From: Methanolinea mesophila
GTDB lineage: Archaea > Halobacteriota > Methanomicrobia > Methanomicrobiales > Methanospirillaceae
NCBI RefSeq assembly: GCF_017873855.1
Contig: NZ_JAGGKR010000001.1
Location: forward strand, 558,001 to 622,000
Length of the DNA: 64,000 nucleotides
Direction of reading: 5' to 3'
The notes below the pieces were generated by a model. That model was not told where the DNA came from and ran no database searches. It saw only the letters and a program-made list of their open reading frames with translations. The position numbers and the translations under genes were made by a program. This document shows, piece by piece, positions 54,008-63,879 of this stretch. Every line of letters begins with the position of its first letter. Within the stretch, counting starts at the first letter, position 1.

Positions 54008-56266
54008 TCAGTCCCCGGGAGTTCCCGGCTGTTCCACCCTGACGTGGTCCACTTTTCCCACGAGCGCAAGAATTGCCGGCATCACGATGATGGCCCCGAT
54101 AAGGGAGAACCCGACCGTGATCACCGTCACAATCCCGAAGTTGCTGATGATATTGAAGCTCGAGATGGTCAGTGCGGCAAATCCGAATACCGTGGTGAGT
54201 CCCGATACGGTGATGGCGGTCCCGATCTGGCTCACACCGATCCGGATCGCGGGGAGCAGTTCATTTCCTCTCGCCCGTTCTTCATAAACCCGCTCCATGA
54301 TCAGGATGGTGTACTCTGACGCCACACCGATGGTCATCGACCCGAGGGTCGCGGTAAGGGGCGTGTAATCGATTCCCAGGAGGTACATAATCAGACCGTT
54401 CCACCCGACGATCATCATGATGGGAATCACCGGGGTGATCGAGCGGCCGAACTTCCGGTAGACGAGCAGGAGGAAGAGGAATATCAGGCCGAACGCGAGT
54501 GCCGTCATTCTGGTCTTGCCCTGGGAGATCTCGTTGATAAGGTTGGTGAACATCTCCCCGGTACCGGTCAGCGTAGCGGTCACCCCGGGGGGTGGCTGGT
54601 TCCATTCGAGATCCTTCTTGATATTTTCCACGTTCGACGCAGCCACCTCGTTCTCCATCTCGACCATGGAGAATTCGATAACCGCCTCGGAGTTGCCGGA
54701 AATATAACGGTCCCTGGTTTCTCGGGGTATCTTTTCCAGGACCTGCTGGAGTTCGGTATCCGTCCCCGGGAGCTCGCCGCCATTGTACTGCACAAGATAG
54801 GTGGCAATACTCTGCGATCCTATGATCTTGTCATTATGCGCCGCTTCGTACTGCTGGAACCCGTACATCCATTCTATCGTGTCGGGAGAGAGGACATCGG
54901 CCCCCCTGACGAAGATCGGGAGCGAGGACGTCGAGCCCATGGTGCGCGAGACCTTGTTCAGGTTGATAATCGCCGGCATGTCCTTCGGGACGAAGGTGTC
55001 CTCGTTGGTGTTGATCACGATCTCGCTGTCCATCTGGAACCCGATGAACGCCACGAGCGCACAGAGGATGAGAACCGGGACTGCATTCCTGGCAACCTTT
55101 TCAGAGACTTTCCCGATCGCCTCGTTGTAGTGTTCGATCTTATTCTTCTTCCCGGGTTTTCCGTCGGTATCCGCCTGGACCTTCGGCCGGTACTTCAGGA
55201 GAATCCCCACTGTGGGCACCGCGATAAGGGCAAACAGGTAACAGCACATCACTCCGATCATGCAGACAAGTCCGAAACCGCCGATCATGGGCACCGGCGA
55301 GATAAGCATTGCGATGAATCCCATTGAGGTGGAGAGCATCGCGTAGAGGACAGAAGGGCCCGCTTTGGTTACCGTGGTCCTGACTGCGTCGGGTAGCGGA
55401 GAACGTCTCGCTTCTTCGTCGAAACGTGCATGGAACTGGATGGCATAATCGATCCCGATCCCGATCAGGACCGGGAATGCCCCTATGGTCACCATTGAGA
55501 TGGGCATATTTGCAAACCCGAGTATCCCGAAGGTCAGGATCAGGCCGCACCCCACGATAACCACCGAGAGGAACCGATAGCGGACGTGGGAGAACAAAAT
55601 CCCCACAGCGATCACCATCAGGATCATGGCGGCGAAGATCAGGGTTCCCATCGAGGTCCCCATCTCCTGGGACATCTGCTGCTGGAATGCAGCATTTCCG
55701 GTCACCACCACGTTAACTCCCGGCGGGGGGTTGGAGAGGGCGATTACCGATTCGAGGTTTGCGATCACCGTCGCCTGCACATCCTGGGAGAGCCCGGGCT
55801 CGATGGTAACGACACCGATGGTCATCAGGTTGGAGGGGACGTACCGCTCGAGCAGTTCTGGGGGGATGTTCTCCCTCGCCGCGGCGATCTCCGCGTAAGA
55901 ACTGGGAAGGACGCCCCCGTTCTGTGCCTTGACCATGTCTACTATGCTCGATGCCCCCGTCACGTATTTCTGGGTGAGGACATCTCCCTGCAGCCTGTCC
56001 ATGTAGGCCAAAACGTCGGGATTGAGCACATCGTCGGCCTCGACCAGCAGCATAATGCTGTCGGACTGGAACGTGCTCGTATATTTGTCGAGCAGCATCC
56101 CCCTCTCGGTATCCTTGTCAAGGTAGGTATCCGTACCGGTGGCCATGGTCACGAAGGTCATCCCTACAAGGGATACCAGAACCATCGCGATGAGGACGCC
56201 CATGACCAGCCCGGGTCTTTTAATGATTGCTCTCACTAAAAGTTCGAAAGGGGATTGGAGTGCCAT
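54008..56266 (-). CDS. RND-superfamily exporter (HAE3/MmpL-like)
   Basis: Polytopic transporter of 752 residues with two similar halves, each with one N-terminal helix, a large external loop and five helices, giving twelve helices in total. First-half features: VDMV-type loop, then PISMVTIGAFPVLIGIGIDYAIQFHARFDEE; second half: YTPLTATLGSMTIGVASEYTILIMERVYEER. Those conserved acidic and Tyr residues in helices 4 and 10 are typical of the HAE3 family found in archaea. Substrate unknown (lipid or hydrophobic compounds are usual guesses). No adaptor or outer-membrane partner exists in archaea. Upstream 188 bases away is a tRNA gene. Confidence 0.93.
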   Translation of the reverse strand: MALQSPFELLVRAIIKRPGLVMGVLIAMVLVSLVGMTFVTMATGTDTYLDKDTERGMLLDKYTSTFQSDSIMLLVEADDVLNPDVLAYMDRLQGDVLTQKYVTGASSIVDMVKAQNGGVLPSSYAEIAAARENIPPELLERYVPSNLMTIGVVTIEPGLSQDVQATVIANLESVIALSNPPPGVNVVVTGNAAFQQQMSQEMGTSMGTLIFAAMILMVIAVGILFSHVRYRFLSVVIVGCGLILTFGILGFANMPISMVTIGAFPVLIGIGIDYAIQFHARFDEEARRSPLPDAVRTTVTKAGPSVLYAMLSTSMGFIAMLISPVPMIGGFGLVCMIGVMCCYLFALIAVPTVGILLKYRPKVQADTDGKPGKKNKIEHYNEAIGKVSEKVARNAVPVLILCALVAFIGFQMDSEIVINTNEDTFVPKDMPAIINLNKVSRTMGSTSSLPIFVRGADVLSPDTIEWMYGFQQYEAAHNDKIIGSQSIATYLVQYNGGELPGTDTELQQVLEKIPRETRDRYISGNSEAVIEFSMVEMENEVAASNVENIKKDLEWNQPPPGVTATLTGTGEMFTNLINEISQGKTRMTALAFGLIFLFLLLVYRKFGRSITPVIPIMMIVGWNGLIMYLLGIDYTPLTATLGSMTIGVASEYTILIMERVYEERARGNELLPAIRIGVSQIGTAITVSGLTTVFGFAALTISSFNIISNFGIVTVITVGFSLIGAIIVMPAILALVGKVDHVRVEQPGTPGD

Positions 56267-56454
56267 TGATCCTTACAAGGTATCTCTCACAACATTCATA
56301 AGATTTGTTGTGAATGAGACAACAAAAAAAATAATAGAATCTCCGGTAACGGATCATTCATTGCCTGACGGGCGTTAAAATGGTGTATTCGTGATACCGT
56401 ATACGATGATGCCCGGGCTCATGATGGAAGGATTCCAGAAAAAACGCACTGAAA

Positions 56455-56539
56455 TGCGAGGAGCCGGATTCGAACCGGCGAACGCCTGCGCGAATAGGCC
56501 CTGAACCTATCGCCTTTGACCTGGCTCGGCAATCCTCGC
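56455..56539 (-). tRNA. tRNA-Leu (anticodon CAG)
   Basis: An 85-base class II tRNA on the minus strand without intron. The acceptor stem pairs GCGAGGA with TCCTCGC (discriminator A); the anticodon stem ATAGG/CCTAT encloses loop TTCAGGG with anticodon CAG, reading CUG leucine codons. A long variable arm (about 56482-56495) and the T arm CCGG-TTCGAAT-CCGG are clear. No encoded CCA is visible at the 3' end. Upstream sequence on this strand is moderately A/T rich. Confidence 0.95.
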
Positions 56540-56829
56540 TCTCCCTTCTGGTTGGACTCGCGGGAAAATAAAGGTGCCTAATTATCAGCATCCAACAACC
56601 CGCCCGAACCACGATTGTTGTTCGTATCCCACGGGAAAGATCCTGACAAATCCCCGGAGTCCGGGGGGGAACGACCATAGCGGAATCATCATACTCCTGC
56701 CAGATCAAGATACTCATCGGGAACACCTCGTTTTCCCGGAAAAAATTTCATTTAGACGCTCCGGAAGGCAGTAGTACATTACAGCGGCAGGGCTTCAAGG
56801 CCGGAAAAGGAGAATGAAAGAGAAATGCC

Positions 56830-58479
56830 TTACTTCGAATTCTTTTCGAATTCTTTCATTTCCCGGTCCCTGAGGACGTTACGCTTGATTTTACCGGAGA
56901 TCGTCTTTGGCAGGTCGTCCACGAACTCGATCGCCCGGGGGTACTTGTAGGGGGCGGTAGTCTTCTTCACGAACTTCTGGATATCCCTGACCAGCTGTTC
57001 GGTGGGTTCCCATCCTTCCTTGAGCACGATGAATGCCTTCACGATCATTCCCCGGATGACGTCCGGGGAGCCGACCACCGCCGCCTCTTTCACGGAAGGG
57101 TGTTCCATGAGTGCGCTCTCAACCTCGAACGGTCCGATCCTGTATCCGGAACTCTTGATCACGTCGTCGTCCCGGCCCACAAACCAGTAATACCCGTCTT
57201 CATCGACAGTGGCCTTGTCACCGGTGTAATAGAAGTCGCCGGAGAAAACTGCCTCATTTGCAGCGGGATCGTTCAGGTAGCCGTCAAAAAGCCCGACGGG
57301 TTTCGGTTTCACCCTTATCGCGATCCTCCCTACATCGCCCGGTGGAGTGAGTTTTCCGTCTTCATCGTGGAGCTCGATGTGCCACCCGGGGGACGGCCGG
57401 CCCATGGAGCCGGGCTTCGCCTGCATACAGGGGAAGGTCCCGATGACGAGCACCAGCTCGGTCTGGCCGTATCCTTCGTATATGGTGAGGCCGGTCCCTT
57501 CCTTCCACACCCTGATCACCTCCGGATTGAGGGGTTCCCCGGCGCTCACGCAATGGCGCAGTTCCGTGAGGTCGAACTTTTCAAGGTCTGCCAGGATGAG
57601 CATCCGGTAGACCGTGGGCGGGGCACAGAACGTGGTCACCTCGTACCGTTCGAGGACCGGTAATAATTCCGTGGCCTTGAACCGGCCCCTGGTGTCGTAC
57701 ACGAGGATACATGCGCCCTGGACCCACGGGCCGAAGAATTTACCCCAGGACGATTTCGCCCACCCGGTGTCTGCAAGGGTAAAGTGGAGGTCGTTATCTC
57801 GGAGATCCAGCCAGAACTTCCCGGTGGTGAGGTGCCCCAGGGGGAGGGCCTGGTTATGGAGCACCATCTTCGGTTCGCCGGTGGTCCCCGAGGTGAAGTA
57901 GATCACCATGGGATCCGTCGACTTCGTCTTCTCCATTCCCGGAAGGCTGACGAGGTACCGCGATACCGGTGCGGGATAGTCCAGTTCCACAGGGTAACTG
58001 ATCCATCCCGGAAGCTCGGCATCGATCACGAAGCGGCACGAGAGCGAAGGGCAGTCGTTCGCGATCTCGTCGACTTTGGGGGAATTCTCGAGATCGGTGA
58101 TGACCATCTTGATCTTCGCCGCATTGACCCGGTATTTTAAGTCCTTCCCGGTGAGCATGGTGGGGCAGGGGCAGAATACCGCTCCGAGCTTTATGCAGGC
58201 GATGGCGAAGATCCACCACTCAGGGACCCGGGTGAGCAGGATGATCACCCGGTCGCCCTTGTTGATCCCGTACTTGAGCAGCATGTTCGCCGCCTGGTTG
58301 GAGAGGTTCATCAGCTGCCGGAAGGTGAAGTTCTTCTCCTCCCCTTTCTGGTTCACCCAGATCATTGCCAGCTTGTTCCGGTCTTTTTTTCCGAGCGCAT
58401 CTATCACGTCGAAACCGAAATTATAGAATTCCGGGACCTCAATGGAGAAATTCTGGTAGGTCTCCTCGTAGTCCGCCAT
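56830..58479 (-). CDS. AMP-forming acyl-CoA synthetase (medium-chain/branched, Macs-like), copy 1
   Basis: Acyl-adenylate enzyme of 549 residues. ATG 58479 is preferred because GGAG lies seven bases before it; ATG 58500 is in frame. The P-loop is VIYFTSGTTGEPK, further motifs are YGQTE, FYYTGDKA, GRDDDVIKSSGYRIGPFEVE and the C-terminal lysine motif KTISGKIKRN. The sequence resembles the Methanosarcina medium-chain synthetase family rather than acetyl-CoA synthetase; natural substrate unknown. A close paralogue lies 200 bases upstream on the same strand. Confidence 0.92.
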   Translation of the reverse strand: MADYEETYQNFSIEVPEFYNFGFDVIDALGKKDRNKLAMIWVNQKGEEKNFTFRQLMNLSNQAANMLLKYGINKGDRVIILLTRVPEWWIFAIACIKLGAVFCPCPTMLTGKDLKYRVNAAKIKMVITDLENSPKVDEIANDCPSLSCRFVIDAELPGWISYPVELDYPAPVSRYLVSLPGMEKTKSTDPMVIYFTSGTTGEPKMVLHNQALPLGHLTTGKFWLDLRDNDLHFTLADTGWAKSSWGKFFGPWVQGACILVYDTRGRFKATELLPVLERYEVTTFCAPPTVYRMLILADLEKFDLTELRHCVSAGEPLNPEVIRVWKEGTGLTIYEGYGQTELVLVIGTFPCMQAKPGSMGRPSPGWHIELHDEDGKLTPPGDVGRIAIRVKPKPVGLFDGYLNDPAANEAVFSGDFYYTGDKATVDEDGYYWFVGRDDDVIKSSGYRIGPFEVESALMEHPSVKEAAVVGSPDVIRGMIVKAFIVLKEGWEPTEQLVRDIQKFVKKTTAPYKYPRAIEFVDDLPKTISGKIKRNVLRDREMKEFEKNSK

Positions 58480-58677
58480 ATTATGCTCCGGGGGGGACAT
58501 ATAACTTAATTTGTTGGATTCGTGGCCTGATATAGCTGCCTTTTTTTATTCATCCCCGGTATCGGGCCGGGGCTCGACAGGGCGGAGAGGGCAAGGGCCG
58601 ATATTGTGCTGCATCCGGGAAGAAGAATCCGTTAAGACGCGATCGTCGCAAAAAAAAGGAAAACAGGACAGGGTTTT

Positions 58678-60345
58678 TCAGCTGTTATTCGAGAACCGCG
58701 CCATTTCCTTCTGGCGGAGTTCATTCCTTTTTATCTTGCCGGAGAGGGTCTTTGGCAGCTCGTCCATGAACTCGATCGCCCGGGGGTACTTATAGGGGGC
58801 GGTAGTCTTCCTGACGTGGTTCTGGATCTCCTTAATCAGGGTCTCTGAGGGGCTGTATCCCGGCTTCAGGACGATGAATGCCTTGACGATCACCCCGCGG
58901 ATTAGATCCGGCGACCCTACCACAGCCGACTCCTGGACTGCAGGGTGCTCCAGGAGGGCGCTCTCCACCTCGAACGGTCCGATCCTGTACCCGGAACTCT
59001 TGATGATATCGTCGTCCCGGCCCACGAACCAGAAGTACCCGTCCTTGTCTTTGAATGCCTTGTCCCCGGTATAGTAGAATCCGTTGACGAACGACGACGC
59101 ATTCGCCTCGGGGCTGTTGGCATATTCCACGAAGAGGCCGACCGGGCGCGGGTCGAGACCGATGGCGATTCGCCCCTCCTCGTCCTGTTCCACCGGTGTT
59201 CCGTCCTCGTCATGGAGTTCCACGTGCCATCCGGGCGCAGGTTTGCCCATCGACCCCGGCTTGGTTTCCATCCCCTTGAACGTGCCGATGCAGCAGACCG
59301 TCTCCGTCTGCCCGTATCCCTCGGAGATGGTCTGTCCCGTGCCCTCCATCCACACCCGCACCACCTCGGGGTTGAGCGGCTCGCCGGCGCTGGTGCAGCG
59401 GCGGAGCTCCCGGAGGTCGAACTTCTCCAGGTCCGCGAGGATGAGCATCCGGTAGATGGTCGGAGGGACGCAGAAGGTGGAGATCTCGTACTTTTCAAGA
59501 AGCGGGAGAAGTTCGGTCGCCTTGAACTTACCCCGGACATCGTAGACGAATATACAGGCTCCCTCTATCCACTGGCCGAATATTTTTCCCCAGGCGCACT
59601 TCGCCCACCCGGTGTCGGAAGAGGTGAAATGGACGTCCCTGTCTGTGACACCCTGCCAGAGCCGGGCGGTGACGATATGCCCGAGGGGGTAACTCTGGTT
59701 ATGCAGCACCATCTTCGGCTCGCCGGTGGTCCCCGAGGTGAAATAGATGAGCATGGGGTCGGTGGCAAGCGTCTTCTTCCCGAACGGCAGGCTGACCGAC
59801 CTGAAAGACACCGGAGCAGGGTAGAGCAGCTCGCTCTGGAAGTCCACCCACCCGGGGCGGTCCCCGTCGACCAGGAACCTGCAGGTCAGGGTTGAGCACT
59901 CCTCGATGACCTCCTCCACCTTCGGAGCGTTCTCCAGGTTGGTGATGATCATCTTGAACTTCCCCACGTTCAGCCGGTACTTGATATCCTTCGGGGTAAG
60001 CATCGTCGGGCAGGGGCAGAGCACGGCACCGAGCTTGATCAGGGCGATGACGAATATCCACCATTCGGGGACCCGGGGGAGCATTAGCATTACCCGGTCA
60101 CCCTTCTGGATCCCGTACTTGATCAGGATGTTCGCCGCCTGGTTGGAGAGATTCTTCAGGTCACGGAAGGAGTATTTCTTCTCTTTTCCGTCCTGGTTGA
60201 GCCAGATCATGGCCAGCTTGTTCCGGTCTTTCTCCGCCCAGCGGTCGATCACGTCGAACCCGAAATTGTACTCCTTCGGGACCTCGATCGAAAAATTGCG
60301 GACTAATTCTTCGTAAGTATCCGCGCTGCGGTCCTTCTTCGGCAT
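58678..60345 (-). CDS. AMP-forming acyl-CoA synthetase (medium-chain/branched, Macs-like), copy 2
   Basis: Paralogue of the adjacent synthetase, 555 residues. It shares the motif set LIYFTSGTTGEPK, ISEGYGQTE, YYTGDKA, GRDDDIIKSSGYRIGPFEVE and KTLSGKIKRN, and long stretches differ only conservatively (for example GAVLCPCPTMLTPKDIKYRLN against GAVFCPCPTMLTGKDLKYRVN). The pair therefore looks like a tandem duplication with possible change of substrate. The N terminus MPKKDRSADTYEELVRNFS has no strong ribosome-binding site. A short gene-free spacer containing A- and T-tracts separates the two. Confidence 0.92.
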   Translation of the reverse strand: MPKKDRSADTYEELVRNFSIEVPKEYNFGFDVIDRWAEKDRNKLAMIWLNQDGKEKKYSFRDLKNLSNQAANILIKYGIQKGDRVMLMLPRVPEWWIFVIALIKLGAVLCPCPTMLTPKDIKYRLNVGKFKMIITNLENAPKVEEVIEECSTLTCRFLVDGDRPGWVDFQSELLYPAPVSFRSVSLPFGKKTLATDPMLIYFTSGTTGEPKMVLHNQSYPLGHIVTARLWQGVTDRDVHFTSSDTGWAKCAWGKIFGQWIEGACIFVYDVRGKFKATELLPLLEKYEISTFCVPPTIYRMLILADLEKFDLRELRRCTSAGEPLNPEVVRVWMEGTGQTISEGYGQTETVCCIGTFKGMETKPGSMGKPAPGWHVELHDEDGTPVEQDEEGRIAIGLDPRPVGLFVEYANSPEANASSFVNGFYYTGDKAFKDKDGYFWFVGRDDDIIKSSGYRIGPFEVESALLEHPAVQESAVVGSPDLIRGVIVKAFIVLKPGYSPSETLIKEIQNHVRKTTAPYKYPRAIEFMDELPKTLSGKIKRNELRQKEMARFSNNS

Positions 60346-60440
60346 AAAATCATCATATGTATGCCACGGATATCACATGTAATTTCTCATTTCGTTCCGG
60401 AGCGTTTTCCCCCAGCAACCCGTTTTTCCGGAGATCCGGC

Positions 60441-63137
60441 TCAACTCTGCCAGAAACGGTGGGTCTTGATGTAATTTCTCTCGGCCTTGAGGATCTCCCG
60501 GTAGAATGCATCCCCGTTCGCGAGTGTGGAGATTATCCGGGACGCATTTTCAGGCCCCACCCCGCGGGCCGAGAGCGCGATTATTGCTTTTTTCCCGCTG
60601 GAGAGGACGATATTGGCATTCCTGATCAGCCTAATCTCGGCGTTCCTCTCCTCTTCCGTCTTCCTCTTCTTATTGGCGATGGTGTACTGTTCTTCTTCCC
60701 ACGGTTTGAGGGCAGCGATGAGCCTTGCACCGCACACCGGGCAGACGGGGGTATCCTGGACCCGGGAAACGGTGGTCCGGGATTTCCAGCTCCGGCAGTT
60801 CATGCAGGCGAGGACTACCTCCTGCTGGTCGAGCCTCCGCTTCAGGGTCCCGATGACCGCCTGGTCCTGGGTGGGGGGAGGGATCTGGTCCCGGGACGAG
60901 AAGAGCCCTTCGGCGCCGAGGATGCTCAGGAACGAGATGACGAGCCCGGTTTTTCCGGACTCCAGTTCTTCGAGGACCCTGTCCGCCGCCCCGACGTCCA
61001 TGTAGACCGAGAAGAGTTCGCGGTACGCTTCCTGCTGCACCACGCTCCCCTCGAAGAGGTCCGTGAGACGGTGAATGCTCAGCCGCTCATAATCGGCGTC
61101 GGGGTCGATGGCACCGAACTTCTTCGCCACCTGCACCAGTTTCCACTTGTAAAGCGCGGTCCTCTTGAGCGCGACCTCCAGTATCCCCCGGATATGCCCG
61201 GCCTTCAGCGTGAGCAGCGTCTCTTTGACCAGCCCTCCCTTTATGTCCGAGGGCAGGCGAAGAAGGATCCGGTAGGCGTCGATCTCCAGCCCCACCGTGG
61301 TACCGTAGCGTGCGGAGAGGAGGATCGATATCACTCTCCCTAACGCTTCGTTTGCCTTGTGTCCTGCGCAGACATGGCATACCACCCCATCCGCAGAGTT
61401 TTCCAGTACGATCCGGTCATCCGTCCCGACCGGCGACCGGTTCAGGTCCATGTCGTTCAGGAACCGCAGCGCGAAATCCCGGGGCCCCTTCCTGGCCGCA
61501 TACGGGGAGAAGTCCCGGGTCCTCCGGAGTGCACCCACCTCACGAGCAACCGGGAACGGCACCGGGATCTGCTCTCCCTCCCAGGACGGAAGTTCTCCCC
61601 GGGCTTTGTGCGCCGGTTCGACGATGATCCTTCCTTCCTCGAAGTCGAGTACCCGCCATAACTGCCCCTTGGTGATGAAGACCGCCCCGGTCTGCACCCA
61701 GCTCACCACGAACGACTCGTCGAGCGTCCCCACGGTGCGCCGCGACACCATGTCGAAGACCGGGACCTTTCGTTCGTCGTGGATCATGGAGAGGTTTCCC
61801 CAGAGATATCTCCGCGCCCGCGCGGTGGTGATCACCCGGTCGCCGTCGAGCCGGATCAGGCGGTGGCCCTGCATCTGCTCGCAGACACTGTCCAGGAGCG
61901 GTCCGGGGTCTTCGAAACTCGCACATCCGCTCACGATCTCCCGGATCCGTGTCCTGGAGATCTCGCCGTATTCGACTACCAGGGCCGCCACCTGGTTTGC
62001 GAGTACGTCCGCAGGGTTCTTCGGGGGGTGGACCTCCTCGACCTCCCCCGACTTCGCCCTCCGGGTGATGACCAGGGACTCCAGCAGGTCGTCGAACCCG
62101 GTGGCGAGGATGGTCCCCCGGGAGACGGCGTTCAGCTGGTGACCGGCCCTCCCCACCCTCTGTACGAGCCTCGCGACCTCGCGCGGCGAGCCGAACTGGA
62201 TCACGTGTTCGATGTGCCCGATATCTATCCCCAGTTCCATCGACGACGTACAGATAAGGGCCCGGACCTTTCCGGACTTGAAACGCTCTTCCGCATCTAT
62301 GCGTACGTCCCGTGAAAGCGACCCGTGGTGGACTTCCACGTCGCCCCTGGAGAAAAGGTGGTGGCCGAGCGCTTCCGCGGTCACCCGGGTATTGACGAAG
62401 ATCAGGGTCGAGCCATACCTGTCGATCGCTTTTGCAACCCAATCCGCCTGCTTCTCGAAGGAATCTCCCGCAAAATCGACCGAAACATCGAGATTTTTTG
62501 CCACGGGGACCTCAACCACGGAGAACGGTCGTTTCCCGCACATGAACCGCCCCATCTCGTCCGGGTTCCCCACGGTCGCGGAGAGCCCTATACGCTGGAA
62601 CTCCCCTGCATACGGGACGATCCGCTCGAGCGCTACCGCCAGCTGCGATCCCCTCTTTCCCCCGGCGAGCTCGTGGATCTCGTCGATCACCACGCACCTT
62701 ACATTTTGCAGGTGTTTCCGGAGGACCTTCCCCATGAAGATCGCCTGGAGCGTCTCAGGAGTGGTGATCAGGAGGTCGGGAGGGGAAAGGGCCTGCTTTC
62801 TTCGCTCGGCAGCCGGCGTATCTCCGTGGCGCACGCCAACCGTGATGCCCAGCTCTTTGCACCACCATTCCAGCCGCTGGAGCATGTCCCGGTTCAACGC
62901 CCTGAGGGGTGTGATGTAGAGCGTACGAAACCCTCCGGCCGGCTGGGCGAGCATGGCATCGAAGACCGGGAGCATCGCACTCTCTGTCTTCCCCGTCCCC
63001 GTGGGTGCGATCAGGATGAGGTTCCTTCCTTCCCGGACCATGGGGATTGCCTGCTGCTGCACATCAGAGAGGCTTGAAAATCCCCGTTTGCGGATACACG
63101 CCTGTACCCTGGGATCAAGGGTCTTCGCGATCTCCAT
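60441..63137 (-). CDS. lhr: Lhr-type ATP-dependent helicase
   Basis: Superfamily 2 DEAD/H helicase of 898 residues. RecA-like motifs: LIAPTGTGKTES (I), VVIDEIHELAGGKRGSQL (II), GLSATVGN (III), and LICTSSMELGIDIGHIEHVIQFGSPREVARLVQRVGRAGHQ (V-VI). After a winged-helix region typical of Lhr, the C-terminal third ends in a zinc-ribbon-like part (CMNCRSW with CPVCGARL) and a GVGPENASRII helix-hairpin-helix. Archaeal Lhr proteins act in DNA repair or recombination. The start overlaps the metallophosphoesterase gene by 23 bases; that overlap and the shared strand suggest one transcript. Confidence 0.93.
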   Translation of the reverse strand: MEIAKTLDPRVQACIRKRGFSSLSDVQQQAIPMVREGRNLILIAPTGTGKTESAMLPVFDAMLAQPAGGFRTLYITPLRALNRDMLQRLEWWCKELGITVGVRHGDTPAAERRKQALSPPDLLITTPETLQAIFMGKVLRKHLQNVRCVVIDEIHELAGGKRGSQLAVALERIVPYAGEFQRIGLSATVGNPDEMGRFMCGKRPFSVVEVPVAKNLDVSVDFAGDSFEKQADWVAKAIDRYGSTLIFVNTRVTAEALGHHLFSRGDVEVHHGSLSRDVRIDAEERFKSGKVRALICTSSMELGIDIGHIEHVIQFGSPREVARLVQRVGRAGHQLNAVSRGTILATGFDDLLESLVITRRAKSGEVEEVHPPKNPADVLANQVAALVVEYGEISRTRIREIVSGCASFEDPGPLLDSVCEQMQGHRLIRLDGDRVITTARARRYLWGNLSMIHDERKVPVFDMVSRRTVGTLDESFVVSWVQTGAVFITKGQLWRVLDFEEGRIIVEPAHKARGELPSWEGEQIPVPFPVAREVGALRRTRDFSPYAARKGPRDFALRFLNDMDLNRSPVGTDDRIVLENSADGVVCHVCAGHKANEALGRVISILLSARYGTTVGLEIDAYRILLRLPSDIKGGLVKETLLTLKAGHIRGILEVALKRTALYKWKLVQVAKKFGAIDPDADYERLSIHRLTDLFEGSVVQQEAYRELFSVYMDVGAADRVLEELESGKTGLVISFLSILGAEGLFSSRDQIPPPTQDQAVIGTLKRRLDQQEVVLACMNCRSWKSRTTVSRVQDTPVCPVCGARLIAALKPWEEEQYTIANKKRKTEEERNAEIRLIRNANIVLSSGKKAIIALSARGVGPENASRIISTLANGDAFYREILKAERNYIKTHRFWQS

Positions 63138-63879
63138 GGTCCTCCAGCGACCCGGCCGAGCCCACGTAGGTCCCGTCGGCGAGAAATATCTCGGATTGTT
63201 CTTTGTCCAGGCACCGGGAGAGAGGGCTGAACGGGTCTTTCACGATCTTCCGGATATCATAGCCCGAGAGCTCGTTGAACGCCGGCATGAGCAGGACCCG
63301 CGTTGGCGTCGAGGGTTCCTCCCGCTTCGGAAAATTCAGGCAGGATTCGTCGACCAGCGAGAGCAGGTATGCCGGAGCCCTGAGCGCACATCCCACCTCG
63401 TCCATCAGCGATGCGGTCGGATGGTGGTGCCCGGCGATGATCAGTCTTCCCGACAGGTTCGGGGAAGGATAGGTATGCCCGTGCAGGTAGCCCGTTCCAT
63501 CGATGACCACCCCGTCCCTCGCCAGGAGCTCCCCTTCCTCGAGAAAACGCTCTATTCCGGGATCGTGGTTTCCCGGGACCACCCCGAAGGCGACGTATTT
63601 CCGGAACTCTTCCAGCACCCGGGGGAGCTCCCGGTACTCCTGCCGGGAGATGTACGGGACGCTGTGTTTCACGTCCCCGAGCAGGATCATGTAATCGGGT
63701 TCGGCTTCCCCGATGCACCCGATAACCCGTTTCGCCCGTTCCCGGCTCCGGGTGGAGAAATGGATCCCGTGTCGCGCCATCTCGCTCTCGATCCCCAGAT
63801 GGAGATCCGCCACGACGAGGATCCGCTCTTTTCCCTCGACCAGGAGTGCCGGACCCTGTGAAAGGAATTCGATATTCAT
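63115..63879 (-). CDS. metallophosphoesterase (calcineurin-like), Lhr-associated
   Basis: A 254-residue phosphoesterase from ATG 63879, which overlaps the stop of the gene upstream (ATGA). Metal-binding motifs: VVADLHLG, LLGDVKHS, VPGNHDPGIE, HGHTYPSP and IAGHHHPTA. These are the calcineurin fold signatures (GDxH..GNHD). Archaeal copies are regularly placed next to Lhr or other helicase genes and are presumed nucleases or phosphatases acting on nucleic acid. The order MCM-like, phosphoesterase, Lhr on one strand supports a DNA-repair role. Confidence 0.92.
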   Translation of the reverse strand: MNIEFLSQGPALLVEGKERILVVADLHLGIESEMARHGIHFSTRSRERAKRVIGCIGEAEPDYMILLGDVKHSVPYISRQEYRELPRVLEEFRKYVAFGVVPGNHDPGIERFLEEGELLARDGVVIDGTGYLHGHTYPSPNLSGRLIIAGHHHPTASLMDEVGCALRAPAYLLSLVDESCLNFPKREEPSTPTRVLLMPAFNELSGYDIRKIVKDPFSPLSRCLDKEQSEIFLADGTYVGSAGSLEDHGDREDP

